DNA of 64,000 bases, taken from the NCBI GenBank assembly GCA_016177845.1, contig JACOUO010000016.1, positions 62,001 through 126,000 on the forward strand, read 5' to 3'. Shown here piece by piece: positions 1 through 8,789 of this stretch. Within the stretch, counting starts at the first letter, position 1. The number at the start of each line of letters is the position of its first letter. Below the pieces are notes generated by a model, which saw nothing but the letters and a program-made list of their open reading frames with translations, made no database searches and was not told the DNA's origin. Source of the stretch: Deltaproteobacteria bacterium. Its GTDB lineage: Bacteria; Desulfobacterota; GWC2-55-46. Position numbers and translations under genes: made by a program.

Positions 1-476
1 TTCCGGGGCTGTTGTCTTTCAGGGAAGGTCCGGGACTGATAGAAGCCATACAGAGCCTTAAGAAAAAGCCTGATGTGGTAATCTTTGACGGGCAGGGCAT
101 AGCGCACCCAAAGGGTTTGGGAATCGCATCCTTTGTCGGAGTGCTTTTGGATATTCCTGCTATCGGGTGCGCCAAATCAAGGCTTGTCGGCTCTTATGAA
201 GAGCCTTTGGAAAGTAAGGGCAGTTGGAGTTTCCTTAATTACAAGGGCAAGGTCGTGGGCGCTGTCGTAAGGACGCAGGATAATGTAAACCCGCTGTTCG
301 TATCTCCGGGCCATAGGATCGACCTCCATAATTCCATAAAGGTAGTCCTTGGTTCAACAGGCCTCTACAGGCTTACCGAGCCAGTGAGGAGAGCGGACCT
401 TCTGAGCAAATCCGTTAAAAGGCAGCTCCAAACGGAAGGAGGCGCGGACAATGGCAAATGTGCTGCTACTAATTGA
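1..476 (+). CDS. nfi: Endonuclease V (5'-truncated by window edge)
   Basis: This is the C-terminal two-thirds of endonuclease V, which nicks DNA or RNA one base 3' of deaminated bases such as inosine. The frame is open to the window edge, where it reads PGLLSFREGPGL, the family hallmark with its metal-binding Glu; the true start lies upstream. Further along are VIFDGQGIAHP, whose Asp is a catalytic metal ligand, the AKSRLVG segment and SPGHRIDL, all characteristic of Nfi. The gene overlaps the following PfpI-like gene by 26 bases, so the two are probably translationally coupled. The assignment is secure from the motifs; only the N-terminus is unseen. Confidence 0.93.
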   Translation, partial: PGLLSFREGPGLIEAIQSLKKKPDVVIFDGQGIAHPKGLGIASFVGVLLDIPAIGCAKSRLVGSYEEPLESKGSWSFLNYKGKVVGAVVRTQDNVNPLFVSPGHRIDLHNSIKVVLGSTGLYRLTEPVRRADLLSKSVKRQLQTEGGADNGKCAATN

Positions 477-954
477 GAATGACTTTGAAGACCTTGAAGC
501 GCTTTACCCTTATTACAGGATGCAGGAAGCAGGGCATAAGGTAACCGTAGCAGGGGATAAGATAGATACTTACCATAGTAAGCACGGCTATCCTCTTAAA
601 TCAGACAAGACCCCAATCGACATAAAAATAAGTGATTTTCAGTGCATGATAATACCCGGCGGGCAGGCCCCTGACAGGATGAGAATAAAGCCTGCGATGG
701 TGAGGCTCGTAAAAGATGCTGTGGAGAAGGGCCTTGTTGTAGCCGCCATCTGCCATGCGGCGCAGATGCTTATCGAGGCTGAAGTCGTAAGGGGAAAGAA
801 GGCGACCTGCTGGCCTTCGGTAAAGACTGACCTGATAAACGCAGGCGCGCTATATGTGGATACATCTGTGGTGGTTGACGGAAAGCTTGTGACATCAAGG
901 CAGCCTGCAGACCTGCCGGATTTCTGCAGGAAGATACTTGAGGCTCTCGGCTGA
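451..954 (+). CDS. DJ-1/PfpI family protein (YhbO/PfpI-like glutamine amidotransferase fold)
   Basis: This 167-residue protein has the usual length of PfpI-type DJ-1 superfamily members, which are proteases, deglycases or stress hydrolases. The family nucleophile Cys101 is followed by His102 (AAICHAAQ), and an acidic residue sits near the N-terminus in FEDLEALYPYY, matching the Cys-His-Glu arrangement of PfpI and YhbO. An AAGGAGG ribosome binding site lies about 8 bases before the ATG, inside the end of nfi, which supports this start despite the overlap. Pairing with nfi suggests a damage-repair unit, but that is inference. The substrate cannot be told from sequence. Confidence 0.9.
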   Translation: MANVLLLIENDFEDLEALYPYYRMQEAGHKVTVAGDKIDTYHSKHGYPLKSDKTPIDIKISDFQCMIIPGGQAPDRMRIKPAMVRLVKDAVEKGLVVAAICHAAQMLIEAEVVRGKKATCWPSVKTDLINAGALYVDTSVVVDGKLVTSRQPADLPDFCRKILEALG

Positions 955-3900
955 TTATTTTTTTGCGCTGACCTTATATTTTTTACTTTTTTCAATAAAT
1001 ATGTCTTCTGAGACCAGCTCAGGGGCCGGTTTCCCTATAAGGTAGCCCTGCCCGTAATCAACCCCGAAATCCCTCAATATATCAAGCGTGTTTTCTTCTT
1101 CTATGAACTCGGCGATGGATTTTATCTTAAGCCCTTTTGCCACATCAGTCATCGCCTTTACAAATATCTGGTCATTTGGGTTCTCGTGCAGCTTTCGTAT
1201 GAAAGAGCCGTCTATTTTGATATAGTCCACCTGCATCTCTTTGAGGTAAGTGAAAGAGGTAAACCCCACCCCGAAATCATCGAGGGAGAAGTGGCAGCCA
1301 AGGGCCTTTAAATCTTTTATGAATTTCTTTGCCCCTTCGAGGTCAGCTATGGCCGCTGTTTCCGTTATCTCAAAGATAAGGTGATTAGGATCAGCCCCTG
1401 TCTCCTGAATCTTTGTCTGCAGGAATGTAAGCAGGTCTTCATCCCCAAGGTCCTTGCCTGATAAGTTCATGCCGAATGAGAGGACAGAGCCTTGTGAGAG
1501 CATCTCAGCCTGCGCCCTCATTGCCTTTTCAGTAATAACCCTGTCAATTGAGCCGATAAGCCCGAACCTCTCTGCGATATCTATGAACGCGCCCGGAAGA
1601 AGGATATTGCCTGATTCATCCTTGAGCCTTGCGAGCACTTCATAATGGTGGATCTTGTTGTCTTTTAAATCAAGTATGGGCTGGAACCACGGGATAAAGC
1701 GGTCTTCTTCAAGGGCCTTTAAAATCTTTTCTTTCCATGAAAGCCTTGAGAGCATCTTTTCAAGGTCTTTGTCCTCAGGCCTGTAACCATGTACCCTGTT
1801 GCGTCCGAATTCCTTTGCCCTGTACATTGCGGCATCTGCCTTGGTAAGAAGCTCGCTTGGATTTGCGCCATGCTCAGGGAAGCTGACCATGCCAATGCTT
1901 GCGGTGCATGTAAGCGGGACTTCAGGTATCCTGAAATCGCTGACAAGCTTTCTGAATTGGTCTGCTATTTCAAAACCATCTTTTTCTTCGATAAAAGGCA
2001 GGAATATGGCGAATTCGTCTCCGCTGAGCCTTGTGATAAGATTCAGGCTGCTCTCATCTGAGATGGTCTCAATCTTCTGCTTCAGCAGCTTGGAGAGGCG
2101 GTAAAGGTATTCATCGCCAACTCCATGTCCGTAAGTGTCATTGAGGAACTTGAACTGGTCCATGTCTATCATGAACATGATGCCGTTGCTGATAGGTGAG
2201 ATGGAATTTTCTATCAAAGAGTCCAGCAATTCTATGAATTTGGAACGGTTTACCAGCCCTGTAAGGCTGTCGTAATCGGCAAGGTATTTTATCTTTTCTT
2301 CAGAGGACATCTTCTCGGTTATGTCCTCCTGAACTGCGAGAAAATGGGTAATCTCGCCCCTGTCATTGCTAATGGGGGAGATTACGGCATTGCACCAGTA
2401 ATAACCTCCGCTTTTTTTCCTGTTCTTTATCGTGCTGCGGAAGGTTTTTCCTGAAAGGATGGTCTTCCAAAGTTCTTCGTATCTCTGGTTAGGCACTTCT
2501 CCTGAGGCAAGTATCCTTGGGGTCTGCCCGATGGCATCTTCCTTTGTATATCCTGTCACCTCTTCGAACTTTGGGTTTACATATTCAATCGTGCCTTTTA
2601 CATCTGTAATGAATACGATATTTACGCTGTGCTCGATTGCCATCGAGAGCTTCTTGAGCTCGAATTCGGCAGTCTTGTTTTCGGTGATGTCCTGAACAGT
2701 GCCGACCATGCGTATGGGGTTTCCAATTTCATCAAGCATAACATCCGCTTCTTCATGGACATATCGTTCAATACCGCTGGGCAGCACTATTCGATGGTCT
2801 ATTGAATATGGCGTCATTTTAGAGAAAGTGTTCTCTACGGAACTCTTTACAAACTCCCTGTCATCGGGGTGAACTGATTTCAGGAATGACTCGTAGGTAG
2901 CGCCGAATTCCTGCGGCTTAAGTCCGAATATACGGTATATTTCATCAGACCAAAAAAGTTTGTTGTTGGCGATATCCCAATCCCAGCTGCCAAGGCGGGC
3001 TATCTGCTGCGCCCTGCTGAGCCGCTCTTCGCTTTGCTTAAGCGCCTCAAGCGCGTGCTTGCTCACGGTTATATCGGTAAAGACCCCGTCTGCGTATTTT
3101 ACTGTGTCTTTGTAGTAAGTGGCTGTAGCCCTGTCGTGGACCCAAATCCATTGCCCGTCCTTGCGTTTTAACCTGTATTCAACATCAAATCTTTTATTTT
3201 CGGTAAACAGGTCGTTATAGGCCCTCATTACTGAAATAATATCTTCGGGATGTATGTTGTCTATCCATAACTCTTTGGAATTGTATATTTCCTCAGGCGT
3301 ATGGCCGAATATTTCAGTGACATTCTGACTTATGAAAGAAGTGTTGCCCGCGCTGTCAGATGTCCAGACAACATCCGGGATATTGGAGATAAGGGAACGG
3401 TATTTCTGCTCGCTTACCTGGAGTTCTATCTCCCTTGCGTTGATATCGGAAGCCATATTGTTGAACGCGGCGGAAAGAGCGCCAATCTCATCCGAAGAGT
3501 TCTCAGGGATAGAGACCTTGTAATCTCCGCCGGAGATCTTCCTTGCGGCTGACGAGACGGTGCGGAGCTGTAGGACGATATTTCTGAAAAAAACAATAAA
3601 AAGCAGGCCCAATAGACAGGCAACGATAAACGCAGTGACAAGCGCGTTTGTCCTCATCTTTGTAATGGGCGCAAGGGCCTCGTATTCGTCCATCTCGACG
3701 ATGACGGTCCAGCTTAATTGAGGGATGCACATGGCTGAGCCGGCAACGGACACTCCCCTGTAATCCTTATAAAAACCGATAGTCTCTTTATGTGAATCCA
3801 TGCAGGCGTTGACCGGTAAGGTATCTACAGGGATTTTTTTGGAAACAGCATTTTCGATAAATCTGGACTGCGTAAGCATCAATTTATCTTTGTTTACGAT

Positions 3901-4527
3901 ATAGGCTTCAAGGGTATCCCTTTTGCCTTTGTTCCAGGAAAGGGCCCCAAGCTCTTTATGGAACTCTCCGCTTATTACATCATCAAGCGCTTTAATATGG
4001 ATATATTTTGTAATTAAGCCAATAAATTCCCCGGATTTTTTGTTTATCAAAGGGGCTGAAATGGCGAGTTCGGGAAGGCCATTGATGAAAATCTCGGAAA
4101 TCACAGGCCCTTTAATTTCGTTCCGGGGATAATTTTTCCCGATATTCTGTTTATTTGAAGAAGCTATGACAAGTCCGGATTTGTCTGTTATGTCTATCGA
4201 ATGTATGTATTTATCAAGCGGGAGCTTATTGGCAGTTAGATGTTGGTTAAGGGCGGCAGGGGATTTGCCTTTAAGTATGTTTTGGGTCTCAGAAATGATA
4301 AAGCCGTCGCTTGAGAAATCCTGCGTACGACTTTTTGACAGCTCAAGGAACTGATAGATCTGGCCTTCAAAGACTTCAGAAATGATGGTAAGGTCTTTTT
4401 GAATATGGTCTTTAAGGCGTTCCTTGTTGCTGTAATAACTGAATGTAAAAATGACAAGGATAGGCAGCAGTATAACTACGACTGCAATAAAGGCCTTAAA
4501 GGATAATGAAATTTTTGGTTTGCCCAT
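955..4527 (-). CDS. Membrane sensor with extracytoplasmic sensing region, HAMP, three PAS, GGDEF and EAL domains
   Basis: This is a large c-di-GMP signalling protein. One transmembrane helix lies near residues 25-45 and a second near 308-330, bracketing an extracytoplasmic sensing region that looks Cache-like. HAMP follows (about 330-380), then three PAS domains (about 390-505, 515-630 and 640-750), GGDEF (760-930) and EAL (945-1190). Numbering counts from an upstream TTG at 4572; the ATG at 4527 is preferred here, although neither has a strong ribosome binding site. The cyclase motif reads RLSGDEF and no RxxD inhibitory site precedes it. The phosphodiesterase motif reads EVLARL, with DDFGVGFTSF and KIDGSFI intact. 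Phosphodiesterase output seems likely and cyclase activity uncertain. It converges on the PfpI-like gene with no gap. Confidence 0.92.
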   Translation of the reverse strand: MGKPKISLSFKAFIAVVVILLPILVIFTFSYYSNKERLKDHIQKDLTIISEVFEGQIYQFLELSKSRTQDFSSDGFIISETQNILKGKSPAALNQHLTANKLPLDKYIHSIDITDKSGLVIASSNKQNIGKNYPRNEIKGPVISEIFINGLPELAISAPLINKKSGEFIGLITKYIHIKALDDVISGEFHKELGALSWNKGKRDTLEAYIVNKDKLMLTQSRFIENAVSKKIPVDTLPVNACMDSHKETIGFYKDYRGVSVAGSAMCIPQLSWTVIVEMDEYEALAPITKMRTNALVTAFIVACLLGLLFIVFFRNIVLQLRTVSSAARKISGGDYKVSIPENSSDEIGALSAAFNNMASDINAREIELQVSEQKYRSLISNIPDVVWTSDSAGNTSFISQNVTEIFGHTPEEIYNSKELWIDNIHPEDIISVMRAYNDLFTENKRFDVEYRLKRKDGQWIWVHDRATATYYKDTVKYADGVFTDITVSKHALEALKQSEERLSRAQQIARLGSWDWDIANNKLFWSDEIYRIFGLKPQEFGATYESFLKSVHPDDREFVKSSVENTFSKMTPYSIDHRIVLPSGIERYVHEEADVMLDEIGNPIRMVGTVQDITENKTAEFELKKLSMAIEHSVNIVFITDVKGTIEYVNPKFEEVTGYTKEDAIGQTPRILASGEVPNQRYEELWKTILSGKTFRSTIKNRKKSGGYYWCNAVISPISNDRGEITHFLAVQEDITEKMSSEEKIKYLADYDSLTGLVNRSKFIELLDSLIENSISPISNGIMFMIDMDQFKFLNDTYGHGVGDEYLYRLSKLLKQKIETISDESSLNLITRLSGDEFAIFLPFIEEKDGFEIADQFRKLVSDFRIPEVPLTCTASIGMVSFPEHGANPSELLTKADAAMYRAKEFGRNRVHGYRPEDKDLEKMLSRLSWKEKILKALEEDRFIPWFQPILDLKDNKIHHYEVLARLKDESGNILLPGAFIDIAERFGLIGSIDRVITEKAMRAQAEMLSQGSVLSFGMNLSGKDLGDEDLLTFLQTKIQETGADPNHLIFEITETAAIADLEGAKKFIKDLKALGCHFSLDDFGVGFTSFTYLKEMQVDYIKIDGSFIRKLHENPNDQIFVKAMTDVAKGLKIKSIAEFIEEENTLDILRDFGVDYGQGYLIGKPAPELVSEDIFIEKSKKYKVSAKK

Positions 4528-4572
4528 TTTAGCCCCGGATTTTTTGAAATGCCTCTTTTGATTCAGCCGCAA

Positions 4573-4918
4573 GATTAGGTAGAGGAAAGCAACAGCATAA
4601 ATTGAATGGAGCGGAATTGAAAAGCTGGGTTCAACTTACCTCAAATATACAACTATTTGCGAATAAAATCAAAATATTTCAGTACCTTAGACCATATCGG
4701 CATTTTTCTGAAAAGCATTAGATTATTCTCTTGGATTGCGCCAAAACTCAGCTTGACGAAAGAAGTATTTTGTGGCATAAATACAGCGGACAATTTAAAG
4801 CGGACGGACGCGCCCGTAGTATAAGATACTTGGGAGAGTAGGCCAACAGACACAAACCGTGTTCTGTTGGCCTTTTTTTATTTCCGTTCAGCAAAAAAGG
4901 GGCAGGGGGGGTTAAAAA
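4573..4918. other. Intergenic region upstream of nhaD
   Basis: This gene-free stretch of about 345 bases separates the divergent sensor gene and nhaD. The first half is AT-rich with no recognisable signal. The second half holds a possible promoter (TTGACG at 4753-4758 with a TAAATA-like -10 near 4780), a short hairpin AGTAT-AAG-ATACT followed by GGGAGAGTAGG, and then an intrinsic terminator. Confidence 0.5.
4841..4879 (+). terminator. Intrinsic terminator or attenuator in the nhaD leader
   Basis: GGCCAACAG and CTGTTGGCC form the outer stem, ACAC and GTGT extend it, and seven T follow. It lies only 40 bases before the nhaD start codon and reads in the same direction, so it either ends a short upstream RNA or attenuates nhaD transcription. 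Confidence 0.8.
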
Positions 4919-6205
4919 ATGCAATCTTTGGCAAATACATGGGTGGGGTACACAAGCCTTATCGCCTTTATCGTGGCATACGGGCTTGTGATACTGGAAG
5001 AAAAGCTTCATTTGAGGAAATCAAAACCGGTACTTTTGTTCGGCTGTCTTATGTGGGCGCTCATAGCTATCTATGAGTCTTCAAGCGGCCATCATGCGGC
5101 TGAAGAGCATGTGAAGCACATGATCGGAGAGATAGGGGAACTGTTCTTCTTTATTCTGGTGGCCATGACATACATAAATGCCCTTCAGGAGAGGCTGGTT
5201 TTCGAATCATTGAAATCCTGGCTATTAATAAAGGGTTATGGCTACAGGACACTTTTTTGGATTACCGGCATAATCACATTCTTCCTTTCAGCGGTAGCCG
5301 ATAACCTTACAAGCGCGCTTCTCATGGCAACAGTGGTCAGCGCGGTCAGCAATAACAAAAAATTCATAGTACCTTCTTTTGTAAGCGTCATTGTTGCAGC
5401 TAATGCGGGTGGGGCGTGGAGCCCGTTCGGGGATATAACCACTCTTATGGTATGGACAGCCGGAAAGGTGGAGACAATTCAGTTTCTCTATCTCCTTGTT
5501 CCCTCACTTGCCAATTGGTTTATCCCGGCCCTTATAATGTTTCCCTTCCTTCCGAAGGGAAACCCGGAAGGAGGCAGCGAAGCAGTTAAGATGAAAGTCG
5601 GGGCAAAGGTGATAATCCTCCTAGGTTTCATAACAATTGCCACGGCGGTGAGCTTTCATCAATTCCTTCACCTGCCTCCTTTCCTGGGTATGATGACAGG
5701 GCTTGGACTTCTCATGTTTACAGGCTATTTCCTTAAGAGAAATGGGCATGGCACAACCGAGGAGCAATTTAATATCTTCCGTAAGGTTGAAAAGGCTGAG
5801 TTTGATACGCTCTTTTTCTTCTTCGGTATCATTACCGCGGTAGGAGCGCTGCAGTATATTGGTTATCTGGGGCTCTTAAGCACCGGCCTTTACGGCGGGC
5901 TTGGAAATATAAGGGCTAATACGGCGGTCGGCATCATCTCGGCTGTCATTGATAACATCCCTGTAATGTATGCGATACTTCAGATGAGCCCTGATATGGG
6001 AATCGACCAGTGGCTTCTTGTAACACTGACGGCAGGTACAGGCGGAAGCCTTCTTTCAATCGGTTCTGCTGCGGGTGTTGCGGTCATGGGAGTTCGCAGG
6101 GATATCTATACCTTTGCTTCACACCTTAAATGGACACCTGCCATTGCTGTCGGTTATTTTGCAAGCATCGGCATCTGGGTTGTCATGGCAAAGTGGATTT
6201 TTTAA
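4919..6205 (+). CDS. nhaD: Sodium/proton antiporter, NhaD family
   Basis: The protein has 428 residues and about eleven hydrophobic segments. It would exchange external protons for cytoplasmic Na+ (or Li+) across the inner membrane. Family signatures are visible: ADNLTSALL, NAGGAWSPFGDITTLMVW, DNIPVMYAIL and the glycine-rich TAGTGGSLLSIGSAAG loop near the C-terminus. Length matches bacterial NhaD. A purine-rich ribosome binding site (CAGGGGGG) lies about 8 bases before the ATG. The leader contains a terminator hairpin 40 bases upstream, so regulation by attenuation is possible. A GGA-rich hairpin and a bidirectional terminator follow the gene. Confidence 0.93.
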   Translation: MQSLANTWVGYTSLIAFIVAYGLVILEEKLHLRKSKPVLLFGCLMWALIAIYESSSGHHAAEEHVKHMIGEIGELFFFILVAMTYINALQERLVFESLKSWLLIKGYGYRTLFWITGIITFFLSAVADNLTSALLMATVVSAVSNNKKFIVPSFVSVIVAANAGGAWSPFGDITTLMVWTAGKVETIQFLYLLVPSLANWFIPALIMFPFLPKGNPEGGSEAVKMKVGAKVIILLGFITIATAVSFHQFLHLPPFLGMMTGLGLLMFTGYFLKRNGHGTTEEQFNIFRKVEKAEFDTLFFFFGIITAVGALQYIGYLGLLSTGLYGGLGNIRANTAVGIISAVIDNIPVMYAILQMSPDMGIDQWLLVTLTAGTGGSLLSIGSAAGVAVMGVRRDIYTFASHLKWTPAIAVGYFASIGIWVVMAKWIF

Positions 6206-6246
6206 GGGATAAGAAAGTTATTGCGAAACAATCATTCATAAATAGC

Positions 6247-6300
6247 GTGAGCAGCCCGGGGAGGAAGTGTGGAACAGGGGAGGAAGGCGGGGCTGCTCAC
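6247..6300 (+). ncRNA. Hairpin with GGA-rich loop, possible small RNA element
   Basis: GTGAGCAGCCC (6247-6257) pairs perfectly with GGGCTGCTCAC (6290-6300). The 32-base loop is almost entirely purine and contains GGGGAGGAAG twice and five GGA triplets. It lies 40 bases after nhaD and 30 bases before a terminator, so on the plus strand it would be the 3' UTR of nhaD or a short RNA. GGA-rich loops are typical of CsrA-binding decoy RNAs; that reading is speculative. It does not match 4.5S RNA. Confidence 0.35.
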
Positions 6301-6332
6301 AATTGATAAGAGAAAATAGAGAAATAAAAAAA

Positions 6333-6356
6333 GCCGCAGAGGATTTCCTCTGCGGC
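6333..6356. terminator. Bidirectional terminator between nhaD and typA
   Basis: GCCGCAGAGGA and TCCTCTGCGGC form an 11-bp stem with a two-base loop, flanked by an A run on the left and TTTT on the right, so it can end transcription of both convergent genes. Confidence 0.9.
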
Positions 6357-6382
6357 TTTTGTAGTAACAGCGGTCTTGGATC

Positions 6383-8188
6383 TTAGTTCTTCTGTTTGGG
6401 CCTCTTGTTGGCTTCGAGAACCTTTTTTCTGAGCCTGATTGACTGAGGCGTTACTTCCACAAGTTCGTCTTCCTTTATGAACTCAAGCGCCTGCTCAAGG
6501 TTCATGACATTGGGAGGGAAGAGCAGCATGGTGTCGTCTGACCCGGAGGCGCGCATGTTTGTAAGCTTTTTTTCCTTTACGGCGTTTACATCCATGTCGT
6601 TCTCTTTTGCGTTCTCTCCGATAATCATGCCCTCATAAACAGGGGTATTTTCCTTAACAATCAGAGTTCCCCTCGGCTGAAGGTGGAAAAGGCCATATAC
6701 CGTAGTTGTGCCGGTCCTGTCAGCAACGAGCGCGCCGGTCGGCCTTTTTGAGATTGGGCCATGCCACGGTTCGTATCCGTCAAAGATATGGTTGAGAAGC
6801 CCGGTTCCCTTTGTATCTGTAAGGAACTGCGACCTGAACCCGATAAGGCCTCTTGCGGGGATGCGGAACTCAAGCCTTACCCTGCCATGGCCGTTGTTCT
6901 GCATTTTCTGCATCTTGCCTTTTCTTGAACCAACCTGCTGTGTAACAACACCTATAAATTCTTCAGGTACATCTATTACAAGGTGTTCCATAGGTTCGTG
7001 GAGAACCCCGTCAACATGCTTTGTGATTGTCTCAGGCATTGATACTGACATTTCATAGCCTTCGCGCCTCATCATTTCGATAAGGATTGCAAGCTGAAGC
7101 TCGCCCCTGCCCATTACCTTGAAGGCATCGTTCCTTGAAAAATCAACCCTGATGGAGACATTATATAGGAGCTCTTTCTCAAGCCTGTCCCTTAAGTTCC
7201 TTGCGGTTACATATTTGCCTTCTTTACCTGAGAACGGAGAGGTATTGGCTGAGAAGACCATTGAGATGGTCGGCTCATCAACCTTTATTCTCGGGAGCGG
7301 CTGGGGGTTTTCGCAATCTGTAATGGAATCCCCGATGTTTACGCCCTCGAGTCCGGCAAGAGCTACGATATCGCCGGTAACTGCCTCGTTCGCGGCAACC
7401 CTTTCAAGCCCCTGGAACACATAAAGGGCGGAGATCTTCATTTTTATAGTCTTATTCTCAGCGCCTACCATGGCGACAAAGTCGCCAAGCCTGATAGTTC
7501 CTGAGAAAATCCTTGCTATGGCAAGCCTTCCAACATAGTCGCTATAGTCTATATTGGTTACAAGAAGCTGAAGTACCCCGTTTGGGTCTCCTGTAGGGGG
7601 CTGTACTGTCTTTACAATCTGTTCGAAAAGGGGTTGTAAGTTCTCTGAGTCCTGGGCAAGGTCGAGAGTTGCAGTGCCTTTCCTTGCGTTTGTATAAATG
7701 ATGGGAAATTCAAGCTGCTCTTCTGTGGCATCGAGGTCTATAAAGAGGTCGTAAACCTCATTTAAAACTTCCTGTATCCTTGCGTCAGGCCTGTCTATCT
7801 TATTAACGACCAGAATCGGGGATAATTTAAGCTCAAGGGCCTTTTTCAGAACAAACCTTGTCTGCGGAAGCGGGCCTTCAGAGGCATCGACCAGCAGAAG
7901 CACCCCGTCTACCATTTTCAGTGTTCTTTCGACCTCTCCGCCAAAATCGGCGTGGCCCGGGGTGTCGACGATGTTGATCTTGACCCCGTCAAACTGAATA
8001 GCGGTATTCTTGGCCATAATGGTGATACCGCGCTCCCTTTCAAGGTCGATATTGTCCATGACCCTGTCCTGCACCTTCTCGTTTACCCTGAAGATGCCGG
8101 CCTGCTTAAGCATCGCGTCGACAAGGGTAGTCTTGCCATGGTCAACATGGGCGATGATAGCGATATTTCTCAGATTCGTGTTTTCCAT
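6383..8188 (-). CDS. typA: Ribosome-associated GTPase TypA/BipA
   Basis: This 601-residue translational GTPase is of normal TypA length. G1 is AHVDHGKTT near residue 14, G2 lies in ERERGITI, G3 is DTPGHADF, G4 is NKIDR, and the C-terminal TypA-specific region includes [19 protein letters not shown]. TypA acts on the ribosome in 50S assembly and stress adaptation. The ATG is preceded by GAGG about four bases upstream. It stands alone, convergent with nhaD and followed by a shared terminator. Upstream is a repeat island, so its promoter lies within about 100 bases. Confidence 0.97.
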   Translation of the reverse strand: MENTNLRNIAIIAHVDHGKTTLVDAMLKQAGIFRVNEKVQDRVMDNIDLERERGITIMAKNTAIQFDGVKINIVDTPGHADFGGEVERTLKMVDGVLLLVDASEGPLPQTRFVLKKALELKLSPILVVNKIDRPDARIQEVLNEVYDLFIDLDATEEQLEFPIIYTNARKGTATLDLAQDSENLQPLFEQIVKTVQPPTGDPNGVLQLLVTNIDYSDYVGRLAIARIFSGTIRLGDFVAMVGAENKTIKMKISALYVFQGLERVAANEAVTGDIVALAGLEGVNIGDSITDCENPQPLPRIKVDEPTISMVFSANTSPFSGKEGKYVTARNLRDRLEKELLYNVSIRVDFSRNDAFKVMGRGELQLAILIEMMRREGYEMSVSMPETITKHVDGVLHEPMEHLVIDVPEEFIGVVTQQVGSRKGKMQKMQNNGHGRVRLEFRIPARGLIGFRSQFLTDTKGTGLLNHIFDGYEPWHGPISKRPTGALVADRTGTTTVYGLFHLQPRGTLIVKENTPVYEGMIIGENAKENDMDVNAVKEKKLTNMRASGSDDTMLLFPPNVMNLEQALEFIKEDELVEVTPQSIRLRKKVLEANKRPKQKN

Positions 8189-8340
8189 AAAACCTCACAA
8201 TTTTTGGGTACTGCGGGAACATTGAAACATAAATAACTAAAATGAATCTGATATTCTACATCATAAGTGAGTGCGGTGTAAAGAAAGAAATTTTTGCAGG
8301 GTAGCTGTGCCCAAATAGGGCTGTATTGTTCGCATTCTCC

Positions 8341-8635
8341 CTGATCAAGCCGTCATTCCCGAAAGTTTCTATCGGGAATCCAGTATTAAAGATTTTTGAC
8401 TGCCCCTTCGTAGAGTAAATACCAAAGATTGTCATTGCGAACAGAGTGAAGCAATCTGTTTTTTACCCCTCACCCCAGCCCTCTCCCTGATCAAGCCGTC
8501 ATTCCCGAATGCCTTTATCGTGGAATCCGGTATTAAAGATTTTTGACTGCCCCCTTCGTAGAGTAAATACCAAAAGATTGTCATTGCGAACAGAGTGAAG
8601 CAATCTGTTTTTTACCCCTCACCCCTGCCCTCTCC
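8341..8635. repeat. Tandem duplication of a dispersed intergenic repeat (two units, period about 146 bp)
   Basis: Two nearly identical units begin at 8341 and 8487. Each carries a GTCATTCCCGA...TCGGGAATCC hairpin module, a GTATTAAAGATTTTTGACTG linker, and a GTCATTGCGAAC...GAAGCAATCTG hairpin module, ending in a C-rich CCTCTCCC tract. Related single copies occur in other intergenic regions of this window and never inside genes. The surrounding gap (8189-8720) holds nothing else recognisable. Confidence 0.85.
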
Positions 8636-8696
8636 CACAAGGGGAGAGGGAAAGCAGTGTCTTGCAGGGTGGTTAGTTGCCCACCCCGCAATCAGC

Positions 8697-8716
8697 ATAT
8701 GTGAATACTCACTCAC
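8697..8716. promoter_or_regulatory. Second, upstream TetR-type operator
   Basis: Read on the minus strand, this 20-base site matches the promoter-proximal operator at 15 of 20 positions (GTGAGTGAG, TA, TTCAC core). Its centre is 55 bases from the centre of the downstream operator, and it lies just upstream of the -35 box. Confidence 0.55.
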
Positions 8717-8723
8717 ATTTCTC

Positions 8724-8751
8724 TTGACAACATCCGCTTCGAGAATATAAT
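8724..8751 (+). promoter_or_regulatory. Strong sigma-70 promoter of the cytochrome/tetR/efflux operon
   Basis: Consensus TTGACA (8724-8729) and consensus TATAAT (8746-8751) are separated by 16 bases. The first base of the operator directly follows the -10 box. Confidence 0.85.
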
Positions 8752-8771
8752 GTAAGTGAATGTTCACTTAC
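8752..8771. promoter_or_regulatory. Palindromic operator, probably for the TetR regulator encoded downstream
   Basis: GTAAGTGAA and TTCACTTAC form a perfect 9-bp inverted repeat around a TG centre. It covers the predicted transcription start, where a bound dimer would block the polymerase. The second gene of the operon encodes a TetR protein, so autoregulation is the natural reading. Confidence 0.75.
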
Positions 8772-8789
8772 ATCCAGCGGAGGCTAAAA

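Noticed and set aside
4795-4845. Complete 5S rRNA gene
   Set aside because: Only a segment like the 3' loop E region (GGGAGAGTAGG) is present; the conserved 5' half with CCGAAC and the closing stem is missing.
6245-6302. 4.5S/SRP RNA at the GGA-rich hairpin
   Set aside because: The conserved GGAAGGAAGCAGCC apical loop of SRP RNA and its symmetric loop are absent; only superficial GGAAG similarity exists.
8341-8635. CRISPR array from the repeated units
   Set aside because: Only two units, each about 146 bases and internally structured, without uniform short spacers or cas genes; other copies are dispersed singly.
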